Positions 52,201 to 64,000 of a stretch of DNA of 64,000 nt are shown in pieces. Under the pieces are notes generated by a model that was not told the origin of the DNA, made no database searches, and saw only the letters and a program-made list of their open reading frames with translations. Source of the DNA: Onchocerca volvulus (taxonomy: Eukaryota; Nematoda; Chromadorea; Rhabditida; Onchocercidae). Numbering within the stretch: position 1 is the stretch's first letter; the number at the start of each line of letters is the position of its first letter. The position numbers and the translations under genes were made by a program. The DNA lies in assembly GCA_000499405.2 (NCBI GenBank), contig HG738140.1, forward strand, positions 62,001 to 126,000, written 5' to 3'.

Positions 52201-53105
52201 TGTCAGTTGTGCGATTCACCATTTTTCTGGAACTTTCGGGAAATGTGGGATAAAAAGGTATGCAAAATATTGTCTTTTGTGGTATCCTTCATATTTGTTA
52301 ATAATTCTAAAAATTGTTAATTATGTAAGCTGTTACAAACGCATACTTTTTATATTTCTGTAATTTGCGATTTTATGTAGAATTATTTTAAATCACAGAA
52401 ATATGAGTATTTATAAATTGAGATTTTTTTTGTTAGGTAGTTGGTTTACGTCAGCATCATTGCCGTACTTGTGGTAATGCCGTATGCGCGAAATGCTGTG
52501 CCAATACAACTAGATACCCACCGATGGGTTACGAATTACCGGTCAGAATATGCAATGCTTGCCAATCTCGAATGCAGCAGTTCCCTGACCAGTTCGAGTA
52601 AGTTTCATTGAACAAGAAACCATGTTGAAATTGCTTGAAACTCTAACTGAAGCTCATGTGTAATCGAGTGTCAAAAGTTTGAAGTTAAATACCTCGACTG
52701 TAGGAATTATTTATTTGAATTTTTGATTCTTCAGCCTTATGTTATCTGATCATTTACCAAGACTGATTAACAGTCCAATTTGAAATCGTAATCTTAAGTA
52801 TCTCGTTCTGTTGGTATACTGGACATAATGCACTAAGATTTCTTTTAAGATAATGTGTTAGCTCTTCATCTGTATTTGACCTATTTGCTGATTTGATTGT
52901 CACAGATGAAGATTCAAAATTGTCATTTTATTCTCTCAATATTTTAGAAAGTGTTTTGCTCAATTTCAGCCTTACCTCGCTGGCAGTCATTTCGAAACTA
53001 CACCAAGGTATTATATGCATGCACTTACAAGAATCGACAGGTCGCCTTGTTACAGCTGGTTCCGATCGGATTTTAATGATCTGGGATGTGAAGCAGCTGG
53101 TGTAA
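49250..53105 (+). CDS. wdfy-2: WD40-repeat and FYVE protein, WDFY2 ortholog
   Basis: Eight exons: 49250-49316, 49529-49730, 49994-50196, 50902-51051, 51415-51532, 52059-52257, 52437-52597, 52970-53105, giving 411 residues (human WDFY2 400). The N-terminal WD propeller shows SDDRSLRVYLKRDNEQFWPS, SKDKTTVWHCSET, LFSAGADHLVIMWDIGG and LFSADEDGSLVCWDM. The FYVE finger (about 295-355) is inserted before the last WD blade, as in the family: CQLC, FREMWDKK, RQHHCRTCG, CAKC, PVRICNAC. The last blade ends with AGSDRILMIWDVKQLV. WDFY2 binds PI3P on early endosomes and scaffolds kinases such as Akt and PKC-zeta. Intron 3 has a GC donor (TGG|GCTAGT). AATAAA is at 53239-53244. Ortholog assignment is secure. 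Confidence 0.95.
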
Positions 53106-54262
53106 ACAGAAACCATGCAAAATTGAATTTATTTCTTTTACCTAAGCGCCTTGATTATGTATTTATTTCAATGATTTCTAGAAAACAGTTTGAGAGTTCT
53201 CCCTATAATATCGTATAATGCAGCATTTTAGTGATTCAAATAAAGCAAATAATGGAAAGATACTTCCCAGGAATTCCGCTAAGGGATTTTATGTTGCATG
53301 TTTAATAAGTACAAGTTGGACGATAATGCAGCGATTTCAACAGAGGTTCATTTGTCCATAAACAAATGAAAGGAGATAATGAACGAGATAGAATACAAAA
53401 ATAATCTCCTCTGCTCATTCTTTAAAAGCTGGAATGTAATTTTCAACGGTCAAGCCTTCGATAAATGGTTTGACATTTATAATGTGATGACAGGATTTTG
53501 TGATTAGGTTGAGAAGTCAAATGTTGTGCAGTTTCAATGGATCTGAATTTGGAATACTTTTTGAAAATGACATGTGAAGTGACTTGGCAGAACTTATTAA
53601 GCTTTCTCGAAATGCTTGAGATCCGAGTAAATTGCAATTCCTTTGTTTGCATTGCATTCCTGTGCATCTGCGATATCAAATGCTGGCAATACTTTGCTCG
53701 ATTAACTCTTTTTTCATATCCTATTTTACTATTTTGCTATGTATATACTATCAAACTGCATAATAAAATTTGAAGCATAAAATATGGTCGCATTTGTTGC
53801 CTTTTATTTATTTATTTTTTTTTTGTAGCTTCTTAATTGGAAAAGTAACTAATTTTCGTCTCTATTATTTAGAAGAGGAAAATATTTTGAAATTTTGCAT
53901 TTAAATCGACTAGCTTTACTTCCATAATCGCTGTAAATGTCATTTACACATCATTTAGGTAAGGGATAGAATAGTGTTAGGCAGACTCATTTTCCGTTCC
54001 AATATAGGCAATCATTGCAAGATATTACCAACATGATTATATGCATTTTTTTGCCCTTAAATTTTTATCTGTTTATCGGATATGAGCATATCAAAAATTA
54101 ATTGCTTGGTTCTCTTTGCTAGAAGTGAGAAATGTAGCTGTAAACATTATTGAATTTTAAGATGTAGATTAGCGTACAAAATGCACCCATGTACAACAAT
54201 AGCATTAAAACACATATGCGAATGGAAATCATATTTTGCGAAGTTCGATAGTGACCTGTATA
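53106..54262. other. convergent 3' region of WDFY2 and TOE1
   Basis: Carries the WDFY2 poly(A) signal at 53239-53244. TTTATT repeats near 53802-53812 could give a minus-strand AATAAA for TOE1, implying a 3' UTR of about 450 bases. No gene seen. Confidence 0.5.
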
Positions 54263-55608
54263 CTATGGATCGGAACAGAATCGATCTTTCGTTACTACTT
54301 GAACTTCCAATTGTGCTCTGCGATTTCGTTCACGTTCAATAGCGATCCACTTTGCTGCATGATCGTCTGCTGCTTTGATGTAATCACTTTTGCGAATTAC
54401 TAGTGGGGTCATTTTTCCTGATAAAGCCATTCGATTGCCTGAAATGTAACTCTGTCTAAAGCGTCCGAATCATTAGAAATACCAAACATATATCAAACCA
54501 GCATTTTCAAAAATCAAACTAATCGATAGCTCCAAATAAAAATAGAATTTATAATCCAGACAACATTTTGAAGTATTATTTCATCATTGGAAAATTGTTA
54601 GAATTTTTCTACTGCTACAAAACCAGAAATATTCAATTTTCCCTTGATACATACCACATTTCGGATCGAAGTTTCCAGTTCGCAAAAGATTCATACGCTG
54701 CATAAACACCACTGCAAATCCGGTCATAAACGAATCCACACCAGCACGATGGGAACCTTAAAAAAAATCAAAAACTTTCAACTAAGATCCTAAAAAGATG
54801 CCATAAATTCCTCAAATTTTGTAATACTTCGAAATATTTTTTAGCATTTAGAACATTCTAATTAATGGTTTGAAAACATAGCAGTAAACAAGATCATAGA
54901 TCCTTTCAACTATCTTTTACCGAGCAAACTAAATTGGTTTTCTTTACATTAAAGTAGTGCGACTTCAAAATAAAAGCTGTCAAATAAAACGAACTAAGAC
55001 GGCTACAGCATGAATAGATAATGATATTATTACGTATTAGTTTCCAGAACTTCAGAAATAGTCCTAAAGTCCAGAAAGTAATTGGTTAGATATATAAACA
55101 TAGTAATATTAAATATTAAATGAGCTAATAAACAAATAATATTAATTTAATGAAACGCAACTTTTAAATAGTTTGAGGAAGTGGAAGAAATATGTCGTGC
55201 AATAATTATAAGTATGATCAAAACCTGTAATTGATTGTGATAAATTCGTTGCTTCAGACAGATTAACCGATGTCTTCTTTACTTCTTCCTGTTTTAAAAT
55301 ATTCATTAAAATCAAGTCCTTCATAGCGGTTCTTCCTTCAGCGTTTGATGAAACTGAACCCCTATCGCTCCAACCATCTGTCGATGCCGACTCAGAAAGT
55401 TTTGACTGATAATCGTATCTTCTTTTCCGCCTTTCACGAATCTGAGTTAACATAAGTGATGAAACTTATCTCAACTTGCTAATAAATCAACGGTCTTCTT
55501 GAAACAAGTCCGAATAATGTCAAAAGTTTTCTTTTTTTTGTTGTCATAAATGCACTTATTTAAAAGTCAGCATTAAATTGTTGTTATTGTAAATTACCGT
55601 TAGAATTG

Positions 55609-55660
<52 letters not shown>

Positions 55661-58142
55661 GAAACAAAGCAAAATCTTATAGGGTCCAAAACTTTAAGCA
55701 AAAGATCAGATAAGAAATAGCCTACTCTTGCTTGTTTCTGCTCCTCTAAATTTAGCAGGACGTCAACATCATGTATATATGAACAATCTTTGCTGCGACA
55801 GAATCCATAGTTCTGTAAAATAGTATAATCTGATTTAACCCATGCCGGATCCATTTTTTTAAATGTTCGTTCATCTGATTAACCGCTGTTATAAACACAT
55901 GAAAAAATATATAATAAGTGCATTGGAATCGAATGTAACTAAACAACTTTGAGTTATCTCATTTTGATCAAAGTGTAATCAGCAATATTACTGAAATTCA
56001 CGACATTTTTCATCAAAAACAAGCTCAACAAGCATTTTTATTAAAGTATAATTTTACTAATCTAAATAAACTGCAACTCTATCTTGTTCTGAACTACTCA
56101 TCCCTTCCAGCAATACTCTAGAAAGTACATTATGAATCGAGAAGAGTGAAGCAGTGCATGACATCACTAATACCTTCTTCAATAAAGAATCGCTAGAATC
56201 GCTGATGAATGTGAAATTGAAAAGCTCACCGAATATCGCCTGCAAAGTGAATTTTTTTGTTTGTCACTAATAGAGCAGGGCTCCACTGAAGCACTGGCAT
56301 CGAAATCATCGGGAAGTTTACAATTGACAATGTCAACAGTATTTTTCAAGTGCGTTTCTGCAGGTGTAAAATCGAACTCAATGCTTACATATAATCGATT
56401 ATGAGCTTGTTCAATTACATTTTCACGCTGACTGCAATTTTTTGAAGTGAGGCAGTTATTTTTTGCTACTGTCACGAAAAAACTTTTACATGAAAATAAC
56501 AAGAAATTAATTATGCAATATCTGATGCTACACTGAAGAGATTCGTACAAGCTATTGAGCTGTTTTCATTCAGGCATAAAGAAGTTTTGATTTCATTATA
56601 AGGTCGAAAAGATAAACATAATAATGATAATGTTGTTTAGTGATTATTTTGTAAAAGTTGATAAGTGAATGTCATATATATATATATATATATAAACAGC
56701 TTTAGGTATTACCATTTTCTAAAAACATATTCTAGGAAGGATGCTTTAAATCGAGTGACATATTCCGCGATATATTTTGAATCAAAGAGACCAGGAATGT
56801 CTCCTGGCAACAGAAACCAGTCGGAAACATTAACGATGAATTCACTGAATGTCTTCGGTAGAACACTGTAAAAGTGCTGATAAATGAATGTCAAATCGAT
56901 AAGTCCATTATGCAATGTAATTGGAACAGCAGCACATAACACTTCATGCCATAATGTCTTCATTGTGTTTCCCTGAAACATTTCATAATCTGAGCCCGAA
57001 TTTCTAGCCTAGAATTTTTAGATGAGCTATGTTCTTTTTGGTTAAACTTTTTTTTAAAACGACTGAAGGCTTTAATCATCATTATTTCCAACCAAAATAT
57101 TTTGACACGAGAAAATTGTTTAGAAATCTATTTACTTTTTCAGTATCACTATCATATGGAATACCCAAATTGATCCATCGATTAAAATCGAATTTATGTT
57201 TCGACAAAAACTGAAACCCATCTGCTTCAACGATGAACGGTACAGTGCATAATGTGAGTATGTTGAAAACCTGAAACAAATCAATTAAATATTAACTCGA
57301 AACTATTCACATCGATTGCGAAAATGTGATACTGATTGATGTTAAACATTACTTTCATATTCTAGTACACTATAATCTATGACTGCAACATAAGAAATAA
57401 GAAATAATACTTTGAAAAGAAGCTATTAATGGTGTCGAAAATGGTCCTCATTTGAACAAAGTGTTGTTAAAAAACTAAAGTCCGAACCTGACATTTGTAT
57501 TTGAGCTTCTTCTTTGTATTTGTTTCTTTTCTTCTTACTAACTGAAAAGTTGCAATACCAACAGAAAGCACCGAACGAGTCTGGGCACTTTGTCGAATAA
57601 CATTATATCGCTCTTCCAATGATTTCGATAACCATCCCTTTTGCATTCCCAAACCACTAAGTTCCTGCACAAAAAAAATCAAACCAAAGAAGTTTTTTCC
57701 ACAGTCTTATACTTAAAATAAAAAATGATATGGTATCTCCTTAACGGAAGTAATTGGACAGTATATTCATCTCTACTATGGAAAATAATCTCCAGATCCG
57801 AATGCCCTATTTTACAACACATGAAAAAAAAAAAATCAGCCTAAAGAAGTTAATATATTTCTACTCCTAATCTTCTGAGATAGAAAGGTCAACTAAACTT
57901 ACCATGAACCACTCTAACCTGAAATCTATCAATATATCAATTCCATCAGAATTCTTATCGTTATTACTATCATGTTGGGATAATCGTGTTGTGAGAATAT
58001 AATCTACGAATGTTTCTCATTTTTTATCTTATCATTTCATTGAATCTTTGAGTAGGACTTCAGGGTTAAAGAAGGTCATTTTTTTTTGCATATCTTAGTA
58101 TTTTCTAGTACTTTTTTAACACCTCCAGTATTTATTTTATAC

Positions 58143-58177
<35 letters not shown>

Positions 58178-58461
58178 ATAGCAATCTACAAAATAAACAG
58201 GTCCAAAAAATCAAATCAAAAAATAAATACTCTGCATAATAATATATGTACCAAATCAAGCGATATAAATGATGCATTTCGAATGGAAACCAACAGATAG
58301 GGCCATGTAATATTCAAATTCTCCTTGTTCACTTCAATAACAACGATATTCGACAGATAACCTTTACGACTCCGAAAACTATTTCTGGATAGTGATGTCA
58401 AAGAGCAAGTGTTGTCAGCAGGGCACTGTGCAGCTTTACATATATCTTTGCTAATTACCAT
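54263..58461 (-). CDS. TOE1: TOE1-type CAF1-family 3'-5' RNA exonuclease
   Basis: Nine exons: 58461-58252, 57664-57488, 57270-57136, 56972-56713, 56431-56230, 55812-55726, 55441-55225, 54756-54655, 54438-54263, giving 521 residues (human TOE1 510). A DEDD nuclease fold is seen: D69-x-E71 in SLDLELSGLG (split by intron 1), D200 in LHNGLIDLTFIYQ and D238 in FDSKYIAEY. A CCCH finger follows (C324, C333, C338, H342; C-x8-C-x4-C-x3-H), then a basic nuclear signal RERRKRR at 359-365, and conserved C-terminal HRAGVDSFMTGF and LSGKMTPLVI. TOE1 trims snRNA 3' tails in Cajal bodies and nucleus. The ATG sits one base after a TTTTTTCAG acceptor (58463), consistent with spliced-leader addition. The worm symbol toe-1 denotes another gene, so the human name is used. 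Confidence 0.92.
55609..55659. repeat. A51 homopolymer in TOE1 intron 6
   Basis: Fifty-one consecutive A on plus, which is U51 in the TOE1 pre-mRNA. Other simple repeats in TOE1 introns are (AT)n at 56674-56694 and (TTA)n at 58143-58175. Confidence 0.95.
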
Positions 58462-60544
58462 CCTGAAAAAATGGAAAATAAAGTAGATTACCGTCAATTA
58501 GTTAATGAGAATCCACATTCTTTTTATATTCGCTCACAAATGCGAAGTACTTCTAAGAATTCCAAAAGGTCACCTTAGCTACGACAACAGAAGTACAAGC
58601 CGTGCAAGGTACGATTCCCACTCTGCTACCTTAGGCAGCGTGCAGTAACCGAGGATGAAGTTACAGGACGTGTAACTAAAGGTACATCGCAACCCTTACA
58701 CTAAAATGTCTCACTTGGTGTCCAGATGTCACGGATGTCCCACTGTGAGGAGACATAACAAAGAAAGAAAAGGGGAGCAATATCAACTGAGTGGTTTTCG
58801 AGACGAACGTCAAATACGTAACGGAGAATAATTTGAAGTATGAGCCGTCGAATTACGTACGACCAATTGAAATTCCGCTGTTATTTTGGACAGCAATATT
58901 GTGATTTGTGTCGTACTTGACGCTGAGATAGGTTGTATTGTTGACTGAGATTGGGAAAATTTGATGGGAGGATAAATGACTGGTGTTTGAGCATCGAACA
59001 TTATATTGAACTTGCGATAAAGACTATGTATGAAACAGATTGGAAGAAGGATCTCTCAATAGAAGTAGGATTGGATGAAGCAGAGACAGTCTGCAATTTG
59101 ACCATCACATCGAACATCTAAAAATATCAATTGCAGGGATACATCAATTGATACTACTGCTGAGAATAAGGTTTATCTCATTTTAAATCGAACGAAAACT
59201 ATCTTGTTGATGACATGCATTCCTGAATTTTTATTTCTCATTACTTCGCGCAAAAATAGTCACTTTTTTCAATGACTGGCACGGTTTAAAAATTTAACTT
59301 TTTTTAAATAGTTTTGCAGTGCTTTTCACGAGGTACGTTTGTTGTATATGCACACATGTATTTCTCGTACAATTAATTCCATGAGTTTTAACATAAATTT
59401 TTTAAAAAATATGCAAATTACCATTCATAAATATTGAAAACTGAAAAGGATAACAGAGTGAAAACATTAAAGCTATTATACATAATCCGTCGAACAGTAA
59501 ATGATGCAGCACATGTAAAAGTTTTTGTAGTCAATGGAAAAGCTTAACAATACATAACTTGTTACATCTAATGCTTCACAAGTATCCATTCAGGATCTTA
59601 TTTACATAGAACATTAGATATGAGCAGCAATTTCTGAAAAAAAAAAAAAAAAAGAATAGCTAATGAAAAGTAGATCTCTGCATTTCTCCAATTATTGGCA
59701 AATTGATATATTTTGAACTAGAGCATGCACAAAGATAAAGATAACGATCAAATATGATACGGTATAGATGCTTAGTATATTTTAACAACTTCCCTTATCA
59801 TAAAGTACTCAGAGTTCCTTTTTTATCCAAAACAAAATTAGCATTCAAAACTGGAAAACAAAAAAAACTTTTACTGAAAGTATGACATCCAAACTTCTCG
59901 GAAAAAAAAAATATATATAACTTTTATCTCTCTTTTTATTCCATAGATTATCGCTTCTCTATATCGTTAAGAAAATGAAAATCTTTCAGTATTTCCTTTA
60001 TGAAATATCGAAAGATTTTAATTCTTTCAGTATTTTCTAATGTTTGAAATGTATATTAGAATAGCTTACGCTATGTTTTGTTTCTTATACCATGTATAAT
60101 GGACAGAACATGGTATAAGCTATTAATCTAATCATTTCATACATTCCTTATCAAACTATTACTTATAAATAAAAATACTGATGAAAAAAAAAATCCAATA
60201 AACAAACACTAAGCAGTCTGAAGTTATGAAAACCTATATTCTATGCTATGATGTTCGATTGACATGTCACTATAGATTTTCTTCTGCAATGAAAGTAAAT
60301 GACTTACCTGAATAATAGCGTACTTGATTATTAAAATTATTGATTCGACTTGAATGATATTTTTAAAAAGTGGAAGTTTAAAAAAATATTGCAAATAAAT
60401 ATTGGATTTTAGGGAGATTATTTAATTCCTTGCTTTCTGATGAAAGAAATAAAACAAAGAGACGCCCAGCAAAATTATTATTATCCAATAATGCTGCCCA
60501 TTTCTTTTGCAAACATCGGTTGGTCAATTGCAATTCTAAAAACA
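58462..60544. other. spacer between TRIC and TOE1 with a possible short interspersed element
   Basis: No gene recognised. Besides the GC-richer block at 58573-58760, there is an 11-bp inverted repeat (CTTATACCATG at 60084-60094 with 60109-60119) and an A-run near 59640. Open frames here lack support. Confidence 0.5.
58573..58760 (+). repeat. possible tRNA-related SINE-like element
   Basis: A block clearly richer in G+C than its flanks starts with a weak A-box-like TTAGCTACGAC and has a near-consensus B box, GGTACGATTCC (58608-58618; consensus GGTTCGANTCC). It is followed by an A-rich tail (AACAAAGAAAGAAAAGG). The A-to-B spacing (32 bases) is shorter than in a tRNA and no cloverleaf closes, so it is not a tRNA gene. 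Confidence 0.25.
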
Positions 60545-63323
60545 TCACTGTTCTTTCTTTGGTTCTGCAGGTAAAGCTCCATTTTCTGCTTTCTGGCCAA
60601 CTGCTCGTCTTTCTCGACTAGCCATAATTGCTCTTGAAACAGGAATAAATTTACAAGTACAATATAAGTAATACGAAAATAAAATACTATCGAAAATCAT
60701 GAAAGAATTCGAGCAAAAAATTTCCATCTTCTTTCAAAACATGTAGTTTTATTATATTAAATTAACTGAATGAAGTTAGCAAGAGAAGCGACCAACCTAG
60801 ACATTGCATCCCAAATACCGCCCATAAATACGGCACAAAAAAGATTCTCAAATGGTGCGAAAGGATCCTGAACATTTAATAATACGGCGCTCAGCTTAAA
60901 ATAAACAAAGAAGCCAAGAATACCCTGCAAAAACGAATGTCTTTGTTAGTTAACAAAATACTGAAAAGTGCATTGAATTGGAGAAACTGAAAAATTCTTT
61001 CTATTTTAAAGAGGGTTTCAGACATTGAGTTTTGATATTTTCAAACGACGTGATTATAAATGACGAATTAAATAATTTTTAAACAATCTTTTACAAAAAA
61101 TTTAGAATAAAAAGATCAAATTATCCCATTTAATCATTTTATAGGTAGGTCTATGGCATAACTTTAATATAATTAATCAGCATTGAAAATCTAAAACTTG
61201 CAATAAAATATATTCAGTGACAAAGTTAAACAGTAATATAAAAAAGCATTTGACATTAATTTTGTTTCATGAAGAATGTACAAAAAAAGAATGATAAAGC
61301 ACGGCTTAACGAACCAAATAAATGATGTCGTGAGGAGCAGTAATATACCGGGAATGTCTTTCAACTACAAGAATCACCGATGCAACGCAACAAGCTTTGG
61401 TTGAAAAAGACGGTCGAAGTACTTCGTTATGTGCTGGTATCCATACGCCTCTTACCAGCTAAAATTTTAGTCTTATTCGACCTTAAAAATTAGTAAATGA
61501 ACATTAGAGATGTAAACATCAATACAAGTTTGAAGGAAAGAAATGAAGGAAAATTTAATAAAATCATTTTTCTCTTAACTAGAATTGTCTGGATATCATC
61601 TTCTGTCAAAATCTCCCGGATTAACAACGTAATCGTTACTGGAAATATTATGCTGTCTGGGAAAAAAGACAACACATCTAAAGATATAATTAGTCTAAAA
61701 TAATAGAAATTTTAAATATATCTTATCATAATAAATAATATTACTAATATTACTAAGCTTATCACAATCATATATTGAATATATCACTGAGCAGGAGAAT
61801 CGACATTTCACCTGTTCTACTGTTCGCAAGATTCCCGAACCAGCTCCTCTGGCTGTTCCTACGAGAATATGTACAAGATAAGAACTTGGATATAACTTCG
61901 ATGCATACGACACACCATGTGCTACCTGTCAAAGAACATGCGATTATGAGTTTAAAATTTGGAAATCAAAAAAAATCAGTATCACTAATGCGGTTCTTCT
62001 GTTGAACTTTTAAAAAAGTTTTGAATTTGGTTTTAAATTAAGTTTTCGAAGGAAATAAAGAACATTTGCAAAAAAGACCTTGTATGTTCTTCGAACTTCT
62101 TTTAATATACACAGAATAATTCTGACCGGTAGAAGTTTTGATACTTTATAGACCATATCGAATGGTGAATAGAATACAAAGTACCAAACAATAGTAGCCT
62201 GAAAAATATGTGACAGTAGTAGAAAAATATGTGGTAGTAGTCGATAAATAGTTCAATAACTACTTACCACAATTAAATTTGTAAGAATACAATATTTTAA
62301 ATCATGATAAATGATTATAGATTCCAGTAAAAACTGAAAAAATCTTTAATCAAAATATCTACTAAAATATAATGGAAGATGCAAAACAATCAACATCCAT
62401 CAGCATTTAGAAATACAAACCAATATAATGTCTTGCGAAAGATTACGCAGTACTTCAAAGTGTAAAGCATTATTTTGCAGTAACGATTTCTATTAAGTAT
62501 AACTATGAAGCAAGTAACCAGCAAAATGTCATCGTGTCGTTTAAATGGTGCGATGACTGGTTCGCCCAAGAGAAAATTAGCCGAGATGATGCCCGCGAAA
62601 CACATCAGCATCGATGAAAGCCAACAACTCAATGGATGTTTCCGAGAAAACAGCGAAGCTCCAGTCGCCAAATCATCCCGAACTGATATTGTCATCTGAA
62701 ACAGAATGCTTGAATTATATACGATGAACATGAATGAAATCAGGAACTCAAAAGATTCAGAGAGAAAAATTAGAGGATAAACTGCATCGATAGCTCTAAG
62801 AACGAAGACAGAAAAAGCTCTCATCGCAGTACCCTCTTTTCTTCCTCTCCATCCTAATTTATATATTTAATGTTTACTTTACTGCTACTTATAATCTTAA
62901 ACTTTCCATATAAAGTAATGTACATTTCAGAGTGACAACATAAGCATCGTTTGATTCCTTGTCAAGTCTTATTATGCTTACAAAATGACTAGATAATGTA
63001 TAAGAACAGTAAAAGTTATTTTTAGCTGATTTTTTGGGAGAAAAAATAAAGCAGTCGCACCACTTTTTGTTTGAATCCATTAAATCTATGAAAACATAAA
63101 GACAATGAAATGAATAAAAATGATGGAATCAAAGATTCATCACAATGTTCGACAGCATCCTGTTAGAAATGAGTGTTAACAAGTCATCTATAACGGAAAC
63201 AAAACAACTAACGAGTATATAATGTGCCAGATCAAAATATGGATACATTTTGAGTCGTTGCACACGACCTGCGGCACCTGTAAGGATTTCCTGATCCAGC
63301 TTGATATAATCCACAAAGGACAT
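60545..63323 (-). CDS. TRIC (TMEM38-type) intracellular cation channel
   Basis: Eight exons: 63323-63213, 62695-62519, 62333-62268, 62198-62079, 61925-61812, 61458-61315, 60924-60797, 60632-60545, giving 315 residues. TRIC signatures in order are YPYFDLAHYIL, KHPLSCWLSSMLMCFAG, WYFVFYSPFDMVYK, LKEVRRTY, a P-loop-like glycine run HILVGTARGAGSGILRTVEQ, RGVWIPAHNEVLRPSFSTKA and YLGILGFFVYFKLS. TRIC channels are homotrimers in the ER/SR membrane that carry K+ to balance Ca2+ release through ryanodine and IP3 receptors. The tail ends in PKKEQ; a lysine pair at -4/-3 fits a KKxx ER-retrieval signal. C. elegans has more than one tric gene, so no symbol is given. TOE1 lies 2.1 kb downstream on the same strand, too far to claim an operon. 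Confidence 0.92.
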
Positions 63324-64000
63324 TGTACTCAGTATCTATTCAATTCGTGATTCAATATCCAATATACGAATCAAAACGATCGCACCTTCCCTTATTCGTC
63401 GTTTCCTCGTAGCACAAACCAATCCAAAATGAAAAGAAAAAAAACTATTGAAATGATGGATACTATTGTTATTTCGTGATGCTTCAAACGTTATAACAAC
63501 AATCGGATAAAGGATCTATACATCTGTAGTCTACTCGTGATTATCAAAATCTTCACTCTACAGGAAGGGGAGTAATAGAAGATGTGATACAAAATAGTCA
63601 TTACTCATTACAAGGATTATATTCAAGATAATATCAAAAAATCCTATACATGTGTGGATAATATCTGATAAAAAAGCACTTGCAGAACTTCCCAATAAAC
63701 AAGAAGCATTGGATTATGTTAATCTAAGATACAAGAATTTTTTGTCGAAAAAGAATATTTCAGTAATCAGCAAATTATTCCATTAATTAAAGAAATTCTC
63801 GACAAGTAATTCAAATTATATCAATTCATTTATTTTATCAGTGAGGAGGGTTTTCAATCAATCCACCAGAATTATCTCTGGTGTCAACAGCAAAACAGCG
63901 AAAAGTGAAGCAGCACAATCCTTTCGGTCAGTCGGACGGAAGAACATTATTCCCCGAGATAACATTTATCTCTTCGATAGGATTCCGAAATTATCATCAG
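63324..64000 (+). other. TRIC 5' flank and possible exons of a gene cut by the right edge
   Basis: A TTTTATCAG acceptor-like site ends near 63842. From about 63858 all three plus frames but one short stop stay open to the edge; one reads SINPPELSLVSTAKQRKVKQ. Just upstream, 63690-63780 contains PNKQEALDYVNLRYKNFL. The correct frame and joins cannot be decided, and no family is recognised. If real, the gene is divergent from TRIC. Confidence 0.25.

Noticed and set aside
58573..58650. tRNA gene
   Set aside because: B box present, but no cloverleaf stems, wrong A-B spacing and no anticodon arm.
58461..63323. TRIC-TOE1 operon
   Set aside because: The 2.1 kb gap is much longer than usual nematode operon spacing and no downstream acceptor evidence ties the two.
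1..64000. CRISPR arrays, rRNA, bacterial operons or replication origins
   Set aside because: No spaced direct repeats or rRNA signatures; intron-rich genes show a eukaryotic nuclear sequence, and the bacterial pieces are short relics.

Overview
The window looks like nuclear DNA of a filarial (spirurid) nematode. It is AT-rich. The genes are split by short-to-medium introns ending in TTTCAG-type acceptors, and the recognisable proteins fit a worm: a ZP-domain cuticlin-like protein, a nematode-type TRIC channel, WDFY2, TRAIP and TOE1. Two short fragments of Wolbachia-type genes (virB4 near 4.9-5.2 kb, pstB near 47.4-47.55 kb) lie among them, as expected for old endosymbiont-to-nucleus transfers in a filarial lineage. 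The species cannot be named from the sequence, and the Wolbachia assignment is from recognised protein motifs, not a search.

Eight multi-exon genes could be modelled with every intron phase closing and no internal stop. They are an AAAP-family amino acid transporter (6008-9901, minus, 523 aa); two tandem paralogous coiled-coil proteins of unknown function (25341-27994 and 29664-31704, plus, 379 and 357 aa); a TRAIP RING E3 ligase (35079-38841, plus, 410 aa); a ZP-domain membrane protein (42075-46354, minus, 440 aa); a WDFY2 WD40-FYVE protein (49250-53105, plus, 411 aa); a TOE1 3'-5' exonuclease (54263-58461, minus, 521 aa); and a TRIC cation channel (60545-63323, minus, 315 aa). A ninth, small two-exon membrane protein (4176-4445, minus, 75 aa) is plausible but less certain. 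Partial coding signals touch both window edges.

Layout: 0-6 kb is mostly non-coding, with the small gene and the virB4 relic. The transporter fills 6-10 kb. From 10 to 20.7 kb is a gene desert with several strong hairpins. A decayed BEL/Pao retrotransposon occupies about 20.8-24.7 kb. From 25 kb on the genes are regularly spaced, 1-3.5 kb apart, with no convincing operon. TRAIP and ZP are convergent, ZP and WDFY2 are divergent around the pstB relic, and WDFY2 and TOE1 are convergent.

The genes do not form one pathway. They are housekeeping and tissue genes: amino acid transport, replication-stress ubiquitin signalling, cuticle or apical matrix, endosomal PI3P sensing, snRNA 3'-end processing and ER counter-ion flux. 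The most notable signals are the two bacterial relics, three GC-AG introns among 54 modelled introns, the tandem paralogs with a differing intron, and a 21-bp-armed hairpin near 33.05 kb that resembles a miRNA precursor.
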